NCBI GenBank assembly: GCA_012837935.1
Contig: DUQG01000038.1
Span: 124,001-188,000, forward strand
Reading direction: 5' to 3'
DNA: 64,000 nt
Source: Bacteroidales bacterium
GTDB lineage: Bacteria; Bacteroidota; Bacteroidia; Bacteroidales; Paludibacteraceae
The translations under genes were made by a program, and so were the position numbers. Below are positions 1 through 8,722 of this stretch, piece after piece. Numbering within the stretch: the stretch's first letter is position 1; each line of letters opens with the position of its first letter. The notes beneath the pieces were generated by a model. That model made no database searches. It was not told the origin of the DNA and saw nothing but the letters and a program-made list of their open reading frames with translations.

Positions 1-1109
1 TGCTGAAAAATGGTGCTCACATAGAAACTTCGTCTGCTTTTGATATTAATATTATTGAAACATTGCACGAACAAGGTCTTTTAGATAAAGATACTTTTGT
101 GTTGTGTAACGGATTTAAGCGACCTATGTATGTTGAGAATATCCAACATTTAATTCGTAACGGCTTTACCAATGTGATACCAATATTGGATAATATATTC
201 GAGTTGGATTTGCTGATGGAAGACTTTACAGATAAGTTTAAAGTAGGCATTCGAATTGCATCTGAGGAAGAACCGAAGTTTGATTTCTACACTTCGAGGT
301 TGGGAGTTAGATATAATGATATTATTCCTTACTATGAGGAGAAGATTGCTAATAATCCTCAAGTAGAGTTAAAGATGTTACACTTCTTTATTAATACAGG
401 TGTAAAGGATACGCTTTACTATTGGAATGAGCTAAGTAAAGCGGTTAACTTATATTGTGAGCTGAAAAAAGTTTGTCCTACGTTGGATAGTTTGGATATT
501 GGTGGTGGCTTCCCAATACAAACTCACCTCGATTTTATGTACGATTATGAGTACATGGCAGAAGAAATTGTCAATCAGATTAAGTTGATTTGTAATCAAA
601 ACGGAGTACCCGAACCGGATATTTTTACTGAATTTGGGTCATACACAGTGGGTGAAAGTGGTGCTATGTTATATTCCATTGTAAATCAAAAGAAACAAAA
701 CGACCGTGAGCTTTGGAATATGATTGATAGTTCGTTTATGACTACGCTGCCGGATACTTGGGCTATCAACCAACGTTATGTGTTTTTGGCTATCAATAAC
801 TGGGATTCAGAGTACGAGCGTGTAAATCTAGGTGGACTAACCTGCGACAGTGAAGATTTTTACAATGCGGAAGTTCATTCCAATGCGGTTTTCTTGCCCA
901 AAATGGAACCGGGTAGGGAGCAGTATATCGGTTTTTTCCATATGGGTGCCTATCAAGAATCTTTAAGTGGATTTGGTGGAATACAGCACTGTCTGACTCC
1001 TGCGCCGAAGTTGGTAATTATTGATAGAGATGAGGATGGCGAGTATTTTACTAAGCTTTTCGCTAAAGAGCAAAGCTACAAATCGATGCTAAAGATTTTA
1101 GGATATTAA
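1..1109 (+). CDS. speA: Arginine decarboxylase, 3' part (cut by window start)
   Basis: Biosynthetic arginine decarboxylase, a PLP enzyme that turns arginine into agmatine for polyamine synthesis. The frame is open from base 3, so the TTG start in the ORF track is an artefact of the window edge and the true start lies upstream. Visible family features are the GAHIETSSAFD substrate/PLP-barrel stretch at the very start, DIGGGFP (phosphate-binding glycine loop), a TEFGSYTVGESG stretch, and the C-terminal end MLKILGY, which matches my memory of Bacteroidetes SpeA proteins. About 370 residues are present; full-length enzymes have about 630. A perfect palindrome follows the stop and may act as its terminator. 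Confidence 0.93.
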   Translation, partial: LKNGAHIETSSAFDINIIETLHEQGLLDKDTFVLCNGFKRPMYVENIQHLIRNGFTNVIPILDNIFELDLLMEDFTDKFKVGIRIASEEEPKFDFYTSRLGVRYNDIIPYYEEKIANNPQVELKMLHFFINTGVKDTLYYWNELSKAVNLYCELKKVCPTLDSLDIGGGFPIQTHLDFMYDYEYMAEEIVNQIKLICNQNGVPEPDIFTEFGSYTVGESGAMLYSIVNQKKQNDRELWNMIDSSFMTTLPDTWAINQRYVFLAINNWDSEYERVNLGGLTCDSEDFYNAEVHSNAVFLPKMEPGREQYIGFFHMGAYQESLSGFGGIQHCLTPAPKLVIIDRDEDGEYFTKLFAKEQSYKSMLKILGY

Positions 1110-1113
1110 ATTA

Positions 1114-1145
1114 CAGTAGAGACGGGACATGTCCCGTCTCTACTG
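1114..1145. repeat. 32-bp perfect palindrome after speA
   Basis: Arm CAGTAGAGACGGGACA is followed directly by its reverse complement with no loop, starting 5 bp after the speA stop. In RNA it would form a very stable hairpin, so it could terminate or stabilise the speA transcript, but no clear U-tract follows. It also resembles dispersed GTAGAGACG-type palindromes that I recall from other Bacteroidetes intergenic regions. Only one copy is in this window. Confidence 0.75.
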
Positions 1146-1204
1146 ATAAAAAGGCAACTTTATCGCATATTTTTCCGATATTTGCATACAAAATTTACTA
1201 AACA

Positions 1205-1762
1205 ATGAATACATTCGATTTATTTATCTTTATTCCCATTGCTTTAGGGTTGATTTTTGGACTTTTCAAGGGGTTTGTGAAAGAGGTTGTATCGCTCTTG
1301 GCGGTGGTAGCAGCTATTCTTTTAGCAGAGCTACTTAGTGCCAAGTTTTCCCCTGTAATTGGCTCTTGGTTTAATCTTTCACCCAAAATGGCGACTACGG
1401 TTTCATATACTCTTATTTTTATTTTAACGGTATTATTGGCATTTTTGCTGTCTAATATAACGAGTAAGGTGTTGAGAAGCATTAGTTTAGGATGGTTGAA
1501 TAGTTTGCTCGGTGGCATTTTCGGTGCTTTGAAGTTTGCAATAGTTGTTAGTGTACTGATGAATGTATTTGACGCCTTGGATTCCAAATTTGAATTTGCC
1601 AAGCAAGAGAAAAAGGAAGCGTCGATTGGTTATTATCCAATCCTGAAACTAGCGCCATCGCTTTGGCAAGAGGCTAAAAAAACCTACGAGCAGAATAAGC
1701 TTAAACATCACGAAGAAGAAATTTCAACGGAAAATGAAGAAACACAATCCACATCCATTTAA
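1205..1762 (+). CDS. CvpA family membrane protein
   Basis: A 185-residue inner-membrane protein of the CvpA (colicin V production) family. It has four hydrophobic segments at about residues 5-22, 27-47, 63-85 and 100-120, with the family-typical N-terminal run GLIFGLFKGFVKEVVSLLAV. A short charged C-terminal tail (HHEEEISTENEETQ) faces the cytoplasm by inference. The family is linked to envelope integrity and biofilm phenotypes, but its biochemical function is unknown. Its last 29 bp overlap the start of rnhB in another frame, so the two are probably co-transcribed and translationally coupled. Confidence 0.85.
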   Translation: MNTFDLFIFIPIALGLIFGLFKGFVKEVVSLLAVVAAILLAELLSAKFSPVIGSWFNLSPKMATTVSYTLIFILTVLLAFLLSNITSKVLRSISLGWLNSLLGGIFGALKFAIVVSVLMNVFDALDSKFEFAKQEKKEASIGYYPILKLAPSLWQEAKKTYEQNKLKHHEEEISTENEETQSTSI

Positions 1763-2369
1763 TATCGGTTTACAAAGCAACTTTTCGGGAAAAAGCCTCG
1801 AATGCGGATGTGATGAAGCCGGGCGTGGCTGTTTGGCAGGACCCGTGGTGGCGGCAGCAGTTATTCTTCCACCGGATTTTCATTGTGAAAAATTAAACGA
1901 TTCGAAACAGCTTACTGAAAAATTAAGAAACGAAATTCGACCGATTATTGAAAAAGAAGCATTGGCGTGGTGTGTAGCAAGAGTAGATGCCGCTGAAATT
2001 GATGAAATAAATATTCTGAATGCTTCTATCTTAGCTATGCATAGAGCCATTGACGGGTTAAAGCTAAGACCGGAATTTATTATTGTAGATGGAAATAAAT
2101 TTAAACCCTACCAAAATATTCTTCACCAAACCATTGTAAAAGGCGATGCCAAATTTCTTTCCATAGCAGCGGCGTCTGTTTTGGCAAAAACACATCGAGA
2201 CGAGATTATGGAAAATCTAGATAAAGAGTTTCCGCAATACGCATGGCGTAAAAATAAAGCTTACCCCACGCTCGAACATCGAAATGCTATTGCGAAATTT
2301 GGGGTAAGCCCTTATCATAGAATGTCTTATAAGTTGCTAAAAGAGCCGGAACTTCCTTTTGAGTTTTAA
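1734..2369 (+). CDS. rnhB: Ribonuclease HII
   Basis: Removes ribonucleotides misincorporated in DNA and RNA of RNA/DNA hybrids. The 211-residue protein carries the type 2 RNase H active-site signature CDEAGRG (Asp-Glu near residue 27), the second acidic motif IIVDGNKF and the downstream AKTHRDEIM motif. Length is normal for the family. The start at 1734 lies inside the end of the cvpA-like gene; it leaves about 20 residues before the first catalytic motif, as expected. It is convergent with the DUF3078 gene, whose stop overlaps by 3 bp. Confidence 0.95.
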   Translation: MKKHNPHPFNIGLQSNFSGKSLECGCDEAGRGCLAGPVVAAAVILPPDFHCEKLNDSKQLTEKLRNEIRPIIEKEALAWCVARVDAAEIDEINILNASILAMHRAIDGLKLRPEFIIVDGNKFKPYQNILHQTIVKGDAKFLSIAAASVLAKTHRDEIMENLDKEFPQYAWRKNKAYPTLEHRNAIAKFGVSPYHRMSYKLLKEPELPFEF

Positions 2370-3859
2370 ATAAATCGGAAGGAAAATCCAACGCTGAGTA
2401 GTTCTTTAAACTGAATTCTCGATTTTTTACCTTCTTTCAGAATAATGGTATTATCAAATCGTGGATTTAGCTCTAAGCGAGTGGTAAGGAAGCGATTAAC
2501 TACAAAATTATTCACAATATTCCAATCTATTTCTACCTTTTTGTAGTTGGTGTAGAATGTTAAACGAGAATCGACATTCCAGTTATTCAATAACTTCAGA
2601 TTGGCATTTGCTCGTATGGAACTACCAAACTCTTTTAGCTGGTTTTGTCCTTTTTGTAATCCGAAAAGGTTGGGATTGACCGAATCCGTATCTTGAAGGT
2701 AAATATATTTGAAAGATAAAGGTGCAAACATTACAGACAACTTCTTCTTGTATTTGAAGTCCATACCCAGACCTAGATTTACTCGTACAGGCGTGAAAAT
2801 TCGAGCTTTGAGTTCTCTGGAATCAAAAGCTTTATAATTATCAAAAAGCTGTGTGATAGCTTCGCCTGAAACAGAATAATACCAGTTTCCACCGGCTTTT
2901 ATGCCCAATTTAGTATTAAAGCGAATCCTGTCGTCATTTATATTCAGATTTCTTAGTGCTTTTTCCGATTGGATTTTATTAAAGCCCATACGCCACTCCA
3001 GCTTGTTTTCCCAAATCGTATTTTTTTGATTATCATAATTTATTTCGCCTTGCACGATATATAAAAACGCTAAATTACTATTACCGCCTTGATGCCAATT
3101 TGCCGACACATGGTTTTGCGAAAACTGCAATATAGCATTAGCTTTTTTTATCCAATACATTTTATCAATATCATCAAGTTCAACTTTTGGCTTACCAATA
3201 TCCAATTTACTTTCGGGGACGTACAGTTCGCTAGCGGATTTTCCTCTTACTCTACGTGTCATAAACGAACTTAGCTTTGGCAGTTGGTCGAAGGTGGTTA
3301 CAAATAAATCAAGTGCTTGCGTGCTGATATTCGCCTTTATTTTTTCTCGCATTTCCAGCACGAGTTCTTCGCGGCTTTTATCCTCAAAATTAAGTACCTT
3401 TAAAGTATCTTCATATTTGCCGTACAGCATTTCCGAGAAATTCATTTCGCCACTCCATAATGGTTCATAAGTTCTTGGGTTATAAACTAATGGTAGAAAA
3501 AGCATATTGCTTGAATAAAGCGACTCTTCATAGCGAGATATAGGCAATGCCATCAGTGAATCTACGCGCAGCTTGAAGGTATCCGGAGAAACAAAGCTAA
3601 TAGTGTCTTCAAGCGAAATAGTGGGTTTGAGTAAGACATAGGTAAACGGAGATTTATATGGTCTTAGAGAGTCCAAGACTATTGAATCATTCAGAGCCAA
3701 AGAGTCAAGAGTCAGCGAGTCTATTTTCAAATAGTTAGCTTGTTCAAATACATGACTAATGCTGTCGTTTGAAGTGTTGTTTTGAGCTGTAATAGGCGAT
3801 ATGATAGCATTCAAAATAAAGAATGAAACCACGACTAATATATTCAATAATTTCTTCAT
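2366..3859 (-). CDS. DUF3078 domain outer-membrane-type protein
   Basis: A 497-residue secreted protein with a signal peptide beginning MKKLLNILVVVSFF. The ORF track starts 7 codons earlier (3880); I prefer the internal ATG because it opens a compact signal peptide and has an A-rich leader. The central and C-terminal part (QNHVSANWHQGGNSN, NKLEWRMGF, alternating hydrophobic strands, terminal aromatic FSFRFI) matches the Bacteroidetes DUF3078 family. I infer an outer-membrane beta-barrel. The N-terminal region contains Leu-Asp-Ser repeats (SLTLDSLALNDSIVLDSL). No function is known. Single gene, convergent with rnhB. Confidence 0.85.
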   Translation of the reverse strand: MKKLLNILVVVSFFILNAIISPITAQNNTSNDSISHVFEQANYLKIDSLTLDSLALNDSIVLDSLRPYKSPFTYVLLKPTISLEDTISFVSPDTFKLRVDSLMALPISRYEESLYSSNMLFLPLVYNPRTYEPLWSGEMNFSEMLYGKYEDTLKVLNFEDKSREELVLEMREKIKANISTQALDLFVTTFDQLPKLSSFMTRRVRGKSASELYVPESKLDIGKPKVELDDIDKMYWIKKANAILQFSQNHVSANWHQGGNSNLAFLYIVQGEINYDNQKNTIWENKLEWRMGFNKIQSEKALRNLNINDDRIRFNTKLGIKAGGNWYYSVSGEAITQLFDNYKAFDSRELKARIFTPVRVNLGLGMDFKYKKKLSVMFAPLSFKYIYLQDTDSVNPNLFGLQKGQNQLKEFGSSIRANANLKLLNNWNVDSRLTFYTNYKKVEIDWNIVNNFVVNRFLTTRLELNPRFDNTIILKEGKKSRIQFKELLSVGFSFRFI

Positions 3860-3977
3860 TTGCTTTTTTAAATAATACATGTACTTACAAAGATTAAAAA
3901 GATTATCTGTGTAGAAAAATCAAAAACTACGTAAAATATATGCAAATAGCGTGCAAAAGATAATGCTTAGTTTGTTT

Positions 3978-4190
3978 TTAGTCGAAAAGCGTAGGTGAGT
4001 CGTCTGCTTGGCGTTTAATAACTTCAAACATTAAAATATCACGAATCAGTTTCGATTTGTTTTTAATGTTATACTTTTTCATATAGCATTCCAGGGACGC
4101 ATATTCCTTATCATTAAGCATAAAAGTACATCTGTGCTTACGAGTGTAATCACGGTTGGTAGAGGGTTTCAATGTTTTCTTTTTTGCCAT
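3978..4190 (-). CDS. Small ribbon-helix-helix-like protein (70 aa)
   Basis: A 70-residue basic protein. After a Lys/Thr-rich N-terminus (MAKKKTLKPS) comes CTFMLNDKEY, a likely beta strand, followed by two predicted helices with SKLIRDILMFEVI. This order resembles ribbon-helix-helix DNA-binding or mobilisation-accessory proteins, and I recall similar short proteins in Bacteroidales genomes. No toxin or relaxase partner is next to it. The ATG has an A-rich upstream region, and the gene is divergent from yraN with a 150-bp promoter space between. Function as a DNA-binding regulator is inference only. Confidence 0.65.
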   Translation of the reverse strand: MAKKKTLKPSTNRDYTRKHRCTFMLNDKEYASLECYMKKYNIKNKSKLIRDILMFEVIKRQADDSPTLFD

Positions 4191-4340
4191 AACGCAGAAA
4201 TTTTTACAAAAGTAACATTATCTGCTCAAACAAACCAGTTTTTTCGGAAAAAATAGGTAATTTTGTTAAATTCGACGACAAAACAGATGTTTTTAGTTGC
4301 ATAGAGCGTTTTATTATCAGGTTTTTTAAAATAGAGAAAC

Positions 4341-4706
4341 ATGGCAAAACATAACGAACTGGGGAATGAAGGGGAAAAGTTTGCACAAGCTTACTTGGCT
4401 CGAAATGGCTATAAAATTAGACACACTAATTGGTTTACCGGAAAACTGGAGCTGGATATAGTGGCTGAAAAAGACGATTGGTTGGTGGTGGTAGAAGTTA
4501 AAACTCGCTCAACAGATACTTGGGAGCATCCCGAAGAGGCTATTACCCCTAAAAAGATACGCAATATCGTACAAGCTACTCACAATTATATTTTGGAGTT
4601 TGATTGGCAAGGCGAAACCCGCTTTGATATTATCTCTGTTATGCCGGAAGGACAAAGTTTTAAGCTTGAACATGTGGAAGATGCATTTATGTCGCCACTT
4701 TGGTAA
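4341..4706 (+). CDS. UPF0102/YraN family endonuclease-like protein
   Basis: A 121-residue protein with the YraN fold features: N-terminal GNEGEKFAQAYLARNGY, then ELDIVAEKDDWLVVVEVKTR, a PD-(D/E)XK-like motif with Asp, Glu and Lys in the expected spacing. The family is Holliday-junction-resolvase-like and universally conserved, but its cellular role is not settled. Length matches the family. It lies 90 bp upstream of pyrE, but that gap holds a promoter-like box, so pyrE may be independently transcribed. Confidence 0.92.
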   Translation: MAKHNELGNEGEKFAQAYLARNGYKIRHTNWFTGKLELDIVAEKDDWLVVVEVKTRSTDTWEHPEEAITPKKIRNIVQATHNYILEFDWQGETRFDIISVMPEGQSFKLEHVEDAFMSPLW

Positions 4707-4744
4707 AATCCATTTTAATAGTTTTATAATTGAATAAGTTTCTT

Positions 4745-4752
4745 TAATTTTG
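4745..4752 (+). promoter_or_regulatory. Candidate -7 box for pyrE
   Basis: TAATTTTG fits the Bacteroidetes primary-sigma -7 consensus TAnnTTTG, 44 bp before the pyrE start. The -33 region 19 bp upstream is only a weak GTTT match. Expected leader is about 40 nt. Confidence 0.4.
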
Positions 4753-4796
4753 CACAATAAATAAAAAATCACATAGTTTTACTTAACTCTATAAAA

Positions 4797-5432
4797 ATGA
4801 AAGCGTTAGAAAAAACCGTAGCCGAAAGATTATTGAGTATTAAAGCCATTAAACTTCAACCCAATAACCCGTTTACTTGGGCTTCCGGATGGAAATCACC
4901 GATTTATTGCGACAATCGTAAAACTTTATCCTACCCATCCATTCGTACTTATATCAAAAATGCTTTGGTAAAAACCATTATGGAGCAGTATCCGGATGTG
5001 GAAGTAATAGCGGGAGTGGCAACGGGTGCTATTGCTCAAGGTGCTTTGGTGGCAGATGAACTTGGTTTGCCGTTTATTTATGTGCGTTCCAGTCCCAAAG
5101 GACACGGACTTGAAAACTTAATAGAAGGTGACTTGAAACCTAAACAAAAAGTGGTAGTAATCGAAGATCTAATTTCTACAGGGGGAAGTAGTCTGAAAGC
5201 TGTGGAAGCTATTCGCAAAGATGGCTCGGAAGTGCTGGGAATGGTGGCGATATTTACATATGGATTTTTGGAAGCCGAAGCAAAATTCAAAGCTGCGAAG
5301 GTAAAATTGACTACTTTGAGCAATTACGAAACTGTGTTGACTGAAGCACTTGCTACAAACTACATAAGTGATAAAGATGTGGATACTTTACGCGAATGGC
5401 GTCAAAACCCCGGTGAGTGGAAAAAAGATTAA
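4797..5432 (+). CDS. pyrE: Orotate phosphoribosyltransferase
   Basis: Couples orotate to PRPP to give OMP in pyrimidine synthesis. The 211-residue protein has the PRPP-binding signature VVVIEDLISTGGSS near residue 120, the KSPIYCDNRKTLSYP N-terminal motif and the flexible-loop RSSPKGHG motif. Length is standard. It is followed after 18 bp by an SRPBCC-fold gene and then argH, a group I recall as conserved in Bacteroidales. Confidence 0.96.
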   Translation: MKALEKTVAERLLSIKAIKLQPNNPFTWASGWKSPIYCDNRKTLSYPSIRTYIKNALVKTIMEQYPDVEVIAGVATGAIAQGALVADELGLPFIYVRSSPKGHGLENLIEGDLKPKQKVVVIEDLISTGGSSLKAVEAIRKDGSEVLGMVAIFTYGFLEAEAKFKAAKVKLTTLSNYETVLTEALATNYISDKDVDTLREWRQNPGEWKKD

Positions 5433-5450
5433 TCACAAACAAATAAGCAC

Positions 5451-5897
5451 ATGACTACGTACGAAAGCGAAATAAAAGTCATTTCCCAACCACAAGAGAT
5501 GATTTTCAATACTTTGAGCAACTTGTCCAATTTTCAGAAAGTAAAAGAAATGAATCTGGAAGGACAGGATAAATTCAGTGAATATCTCAAAGATATGGAG
5601 TGTAGCGAAGATGCTGTGCTTGTTTCTGTTCCGACTTTTGGGAAGGTAGGTTTACGCATCATTGAGCGTGAACCTTTTAAAACTATCAAATTGCAAGCTG
5701 AAACTTCACCCGTTGCTGCTAATGCTTGGATACAGTTAGTAGCTATTTCTGAAAATGAAACCAAAATGCGAATTACTGTCAAAGCTGAACTTCCTATGAT
5801 GATAAAAATGATGGTGGACAGCAAACTGAAAAAAGGCGTTGATGCTTTGGCTGATGGCTTGGCAAAGGCATTAAATGCAGGAGATGGTAGTCGGTAG
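5451..5897 (+). CDS. SRPBCC-fold (START/Bet v 1-like) protein
   Basis: A 148-residue soluble protein with the alternating pattern of the SRPBCC fold: N-terminal strand TTYESEIKVISQP, a short helix QEMIFNTLSNLSNF, central strands (VPTFGKVGLRIIERE, TKMRITVKAELP) and a long C-terminal helix VDSKLKKGVDALADGLAKAL. Such folds form a hydrophobic ligand cavity; the ligand is unknown. It starts 18 bp after pyrE, so it is very likely co-transcribed with it. No catalytic residues are identifiable. Confidence 0.8.
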   Translation: MTTYESEIKVISQPQEMIFNTLSNLSNFQKVKEMNLEGQDKFSEYLKDMECSEDAVLVSVPTFGKVGLRIIEREPFKTIKLQAETSPVAANAWIQLVAISENETKMRITVKAELPMMIKMMVDSKLKKGVDALADGLAKALNAGDGSR

Positions 5898-6032
5898 TTT
5901 TGATTTTTTGCAAACATCCAACACCCAACAAACATATAAACATCCAAACAACTAACGCTTAAACAAATAAACAACCGAACAATTAAACATCAAAACAAAC
6001 ATCATACATCTATCATCCTACATCAAACATCT
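5898..6032 (+). repeat. CA-rich low-complexity spacer before argH
   Basis: The 135 bp before argH are made of degenerate words such as AACATCCAACACCCAACA and ACATCCAAACAAC, almost without G on the plus strand. No ORF, terminator or promoter box is clear. It is one of several spacers with the same vocabulary in this window (see findings). Confidence 0.6.
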
Positions 6033-7364
6033 ATGAAACTCTGGCAAAAAACAATTCAAGTAAACGATAAAATCGAAAAATTCACTGTGGGGCGTGACCG
6101 TGAAATGGATATTTACTTGGCAAAGTACGATGTGCTTGGCTCTATAGCTCATATCCGAATGCTTCAAGAAGTCGGTTTGTTGGAGAAAGAGGAGTTGGAA
6201 ATCTTGTTGGCAGAACTGAAAAACATCTACCAATTAGCGGATAAAGGTGATTTTGTAATAGAAGAAGGAGTGGAAGATGTACATTCGCAGGTGGAACTGA
6301 TGCTGACGCGTAAATTGGGCGATGTAGGTAAAAAAATCCACAGCGGACGTTCCCGCAATGACCAAGTCTTGGTGGATTTAAAGCTTTTCACACGAGCAGA
6401 AATTGAGAAAATTGTAGAAACTGTTTCCGAACTTTTCAACGTGCTAATCGAGCAAAGCAACAAATATAAAAACGTACTGATGCCGGGTTATACACATTTG
6501 CAAGTAGCTATGCCGTCATCGTTTGGACTTTGGTTTGGTGCTTATGCGGAAAGTTTGGCGGATGATTTGCAACTGCTGCTTTCAGCTTGGAAAATAACCA
6601 ATCGCAATCCGCTCGGTTCGGCAGCCGGATATGGTTCGTCTTTCCCGCTCAAACGACAAATGACTACTGATTTGCTCGGATTTGACACGATGAACTACAA
6701 CGTAGTTTACGCACAAATGGGACGCGGAAAGATGGAACGTGTTGTTGCAACGGCTTTGGCAAGCGTAGCTGCCACTATTTCTAAGTTGGCTTTTGACGCT
6801 TGCATGTTTACTTCGCAAAACTTTGGTTTTGTCAAGTTGCCGGATGAATTTACTACCGGTTCCAGCATTATGCCGCATAAGAAAAATCCCGATGTGTTTG
6901 AGTTGACTCGTTCAAAATGCAATAAAATACAATCCATCCCGCAGCAAATCACACTGATGACCAATAATTTGCCGTCAGGCTATTTTAGGGATTTACAATT
7001 GGTGAAAGAAGTATTTATTCCGGCATTTGAAGAACTGCGAGATTGTTTGGAAATGACGGCTATGATGATGGCGAGAATAGAAGTAAATACCGAGATTCTC
7101 AATGACCCGAAATACGATTATATTTTTAGTGTGGAAGAAGTCAACCGACTGGTTTTAAGTGGTGTGCCTTTTCGTGATGCGTACAAACAAGTAGGTTTAG
7201 CCATTGAAAACGGAGAATTTACACCCGATAAAAATATCCAACATACGCACGAAGGCAGTATCGGCAATCTTTGTAACGATGAGATAGTGGCGTACAAAGA
7301 GAATATTGAGAAAGAATTTGGATTTGAGGCTATTCGGGATGCTATTCGGAAATTGGTAGAGTAG
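6033..7364 (+). CDS. argH: Argininosuccinate lyase
   Basis: Last step of arginine biosynthesis: cleaves argininosuccinate to arginine and fumarate. The 443-residue protein has the fumarase/aspartase superfamily signature GSSIMPHKKNPD near residue 280, the HSGRSRNDQV substrate motif near residue 105 and MPGYTHLQVA near residue 150. Length fits Bacteroidales ArgH. No other arg genes are adjacent; the pairing with pyrE links two pathways that share carbamoyl phosphate. It is convergent with comF, leaving only 5 bp between them. Confidence 0.97.
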   Translation: MKLWQKTIQVNDKIEKFTVGRDREMDIYLAKYDVLGSIAHIRMLQEVGLLEKEELEILLAELKNIYQLADKGDFVIEEGVEDVHSQVELMLTRKLGDVGKKIHSGRSRNDQVLVDLKLFTRAEIEKIVETVSELFNVLIEQSNKYKNVLMPGYTHLQVAMPSSFGLWFGAYAESLADDLQLLLSAWKITNRNPLGSAAGYGSSFPLKRQMTTDLLGFDTMNYNVVYAQMGRGKMERVVATALASVAATISKLAFDACMFTSQNFGFVKLPDEFTTGSSIMPHKKNPDVFELTRSKCNKIQSIPQQITLMTNNLPSGYFRDLQLVKEVFIPAFEELRDCLEMTAMMMARIEVNTEILNDPKYDYIFSVEEVNRLVLSGVPFRDAYKQVGLAIENGEFTPDKNIQHTHEGSIGNLCNDEIVAYKENIEKEFGFEAIRDAIRKLVE

Positions 7365-7369
7365 AAAAC

Positions 7370-8056
7370 TTAAATAGCCAATGCCAATGTAAATACACTC
7401 ACTTTTACGTTTTTGGCTTGTAGGATAGCATGTGTACAAGCTTCGAGAGTAGAGCCGGTAGTTAGCACATCATCCACCAATAAAATATGCTTCCCTTCCA
7501 ATTCTTTTGGATCTCTTAAACTGAAAATTCCTTGCATATTCTCAAACCGCTCAAAAACAGACTTTTTGGTCTGTGTGCTACGCTCTTGCATTCGGACAAG
7601 ATTTCTGCTAATCAAGGGCTTTTCCATAACTTCCGACAAACCTTTGCAAATCAGGTAACTTTGGTTGTAACCCCGTTTGGCTTCTTTGCTTTTGTGTAAC
7701 GGCACAGGTATTATGATATCTATCTTTTGGAAATTTTCTGCTCGCAATAAATCTATTCCGGCATATCTTCCTAAAATAACCCCCAACTCTTGATTGCCAC
7801 GGTATTTCAGCTCATGAATAAGTTTTTGAAATCCGGAACCTTTTTGGAAAAAGAAATACGAGCTGGCTGCTTCTATGGGAACTTTTCCCCAAAATCGTTT
7901 TTCCACCGGATTGTCCTTTTGCAGATGGAAGTTGGTTTTTGGAATATGATTAAAGCATTTCAAGCAGAGTTGTTGCTCGTCTTTTACCAAAGTTTCGCCA
8001 CAAATCAGACAAAGATTCGGGTAAAACAAATCGACTAAGTAGCTGAAAATGCTCAT
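7370..8056 (-). CDS. ComF family phosphoribosyltransferase-like protein
   Basis: A 228-residue ComF-type protein. The N-terminus has a zinc-ribbon-like CLICG...CLKC pair; the C-terminus has a PRTase fold with the PRPP-loop motif ILLVDDVLTTGSTL. ComF is needed for DNA uptake in naturally competent bacteria, but homologues occur widely in non-competent species, and the reaction is undefined. Its upstream side (8057-8257) holds a hairpin-ended repeat element, which may separate it from dgkA. Confidence 0.92.
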   Translation of the reverse strand: MSIFSYLVDLFYPNLCLICGETLVKDEQQLCLKCFNHIPKTNFHLQKDNPVEKRFWGKVPIEAASSYFFFQKGSGFQKLIHELKYRGNQELGVILGRYAGIDLLRAENFQKIDIIIPVPLHKSKEAKRGYNQSYLICKGLSEVMEKPLISRNLVRMQERSTQTKKSVFERFENMQGIFSLRDPKELEGKHILLVDDVLTTGSTLEACTHAILQAKNVKVSVFTLALAI

Positions 8057-8103
8057 AACTCGTTGATGTCTTGATTAAAAGACTATTGTTTTTGCCTAAA
8101 ATT

Positions 8104-8233
8104 AATTGCCACGGCTTGAAAGCCGTGGGTTAATGAATTAAATTCATAAGGCTTTAGCCAAAATTTATTTACTTTTGGGCTTAAGCCCATTTGATATTTG
8201 TTAATCATCCACGCCATAAATGGCGTGGCAATT
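8104..8233. mobile_element. Mini hairpin element A1 (MITE-like, 130 bp)
   Basis: A transposase-less element bounded by the inverted ends AATTGCCACG and CGTGGCAATT. Each end is itself a hairpin: CCACGGCTT-GA-AAGCCGTGG at left and CCACGCCAT-AA-ATGGCGTGG at right. Between them are two smaller palindromes, GGCTTTAGCC and GGGCTTAAGCCC. The same arrangement frames the transposase in the 580-bp elements at 44.2 and 46.2 kb, so this is a non-autonomous relative. It lies between dgkA (3' side) and comF (5' side). Confidence 0.8.
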
Positions 8234-8257
8234 GACAATGGTGTTGAATAAAATATT

Positions 8258-8650
8258 TTAATATAAAAGACTTGCCAAAAATTTTATCAACTTCGGCAAA
8301 AAAACAATCACACCTACCACTACCGAAATTCCGGCACATATCAATACAGCACCTGCTGCAATATCTTTGGTTTTTCCGGCGAGTGGGTCTTTCTCAGGCG
8401 AAACTTTGTCCACCAAAGTTTCAAAGGCAGTATTAATCATCTCAGAGCAGATTACCAAACCAATGCAGAAAATAACAGCGAGCCATTCGCTTTGTGAAAT
8501 TTGCAGTAGAAATCCCATAACTACCACAAAAATCGCCACAGAAACATGAATTTTCATATTGCTTTCTGTTCTAAAAACAGATTTTATGCCTTTCCATGCA
8601 AAACCAAAACTTCGGAACAGTCGTTTCATTTTTTGAGAATTTATATTCAT
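8258..8650 (-). CDS. dgkA: Diacylglycerol kinase / undecaprenol kinase family
   Basis: A 130-residue integral membrane kinase with three transmembrane helices. It has the family signature EMINTAFETLVDKVSPE followed by KTKDIAAGAVL, in which the Glu and Asp residues bind Mg-ATP. In Gram-negative bacteria it recycles diacylglycerol to phosphatidic acid; some relatives phosphorylate undecaprenol instead, and sequence alone does not decide. The start at MNINSQKMKR is plausible; the ATG 7 codons later is an alternative. Confidence 0.92.
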   Translation of the reverse strand: MNINSQKMKRLFRSFGFAWKGIKSVFRTESNMKIHVSVAIFVVVMGFLLQISQSEWLAVIFCIGLVICSEMINTAFETLVDKVSPEKDPLAGKTKDIAAGAVLICAGISVVVGVIVFLPKLIKFLASLLY

Positions 8651-8676
8651 TGCAAATTTAATTATTTCTACACAAG

Positions 8677-8707
8677 TTTCAAATTTGTAAATGAATTTGT
8701 AATTTTG
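8677..8707 (+). promoter_or_regulatory. Candidate promoter for the nuclease lipoprotein
   Basis: TAATTTTG at 8700-8707 fits TAnnTTTG, with an imperfect TTTC about 19 bp upstream in the -33 position. A transcript from here would carry the hairpin at 8723-8749 in its leader. Confidence 0.4.
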
Positions 8708-8722
8708 TACTTATGTTAAACT

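Noticed and set aside
8057-8257. CRISPR-like array suspected from repeated CCACG...CGTGG units
   Set aside because: Only two hairpin ends facing inward with palindromic interior; no spaced direct repeats and no cas genes.
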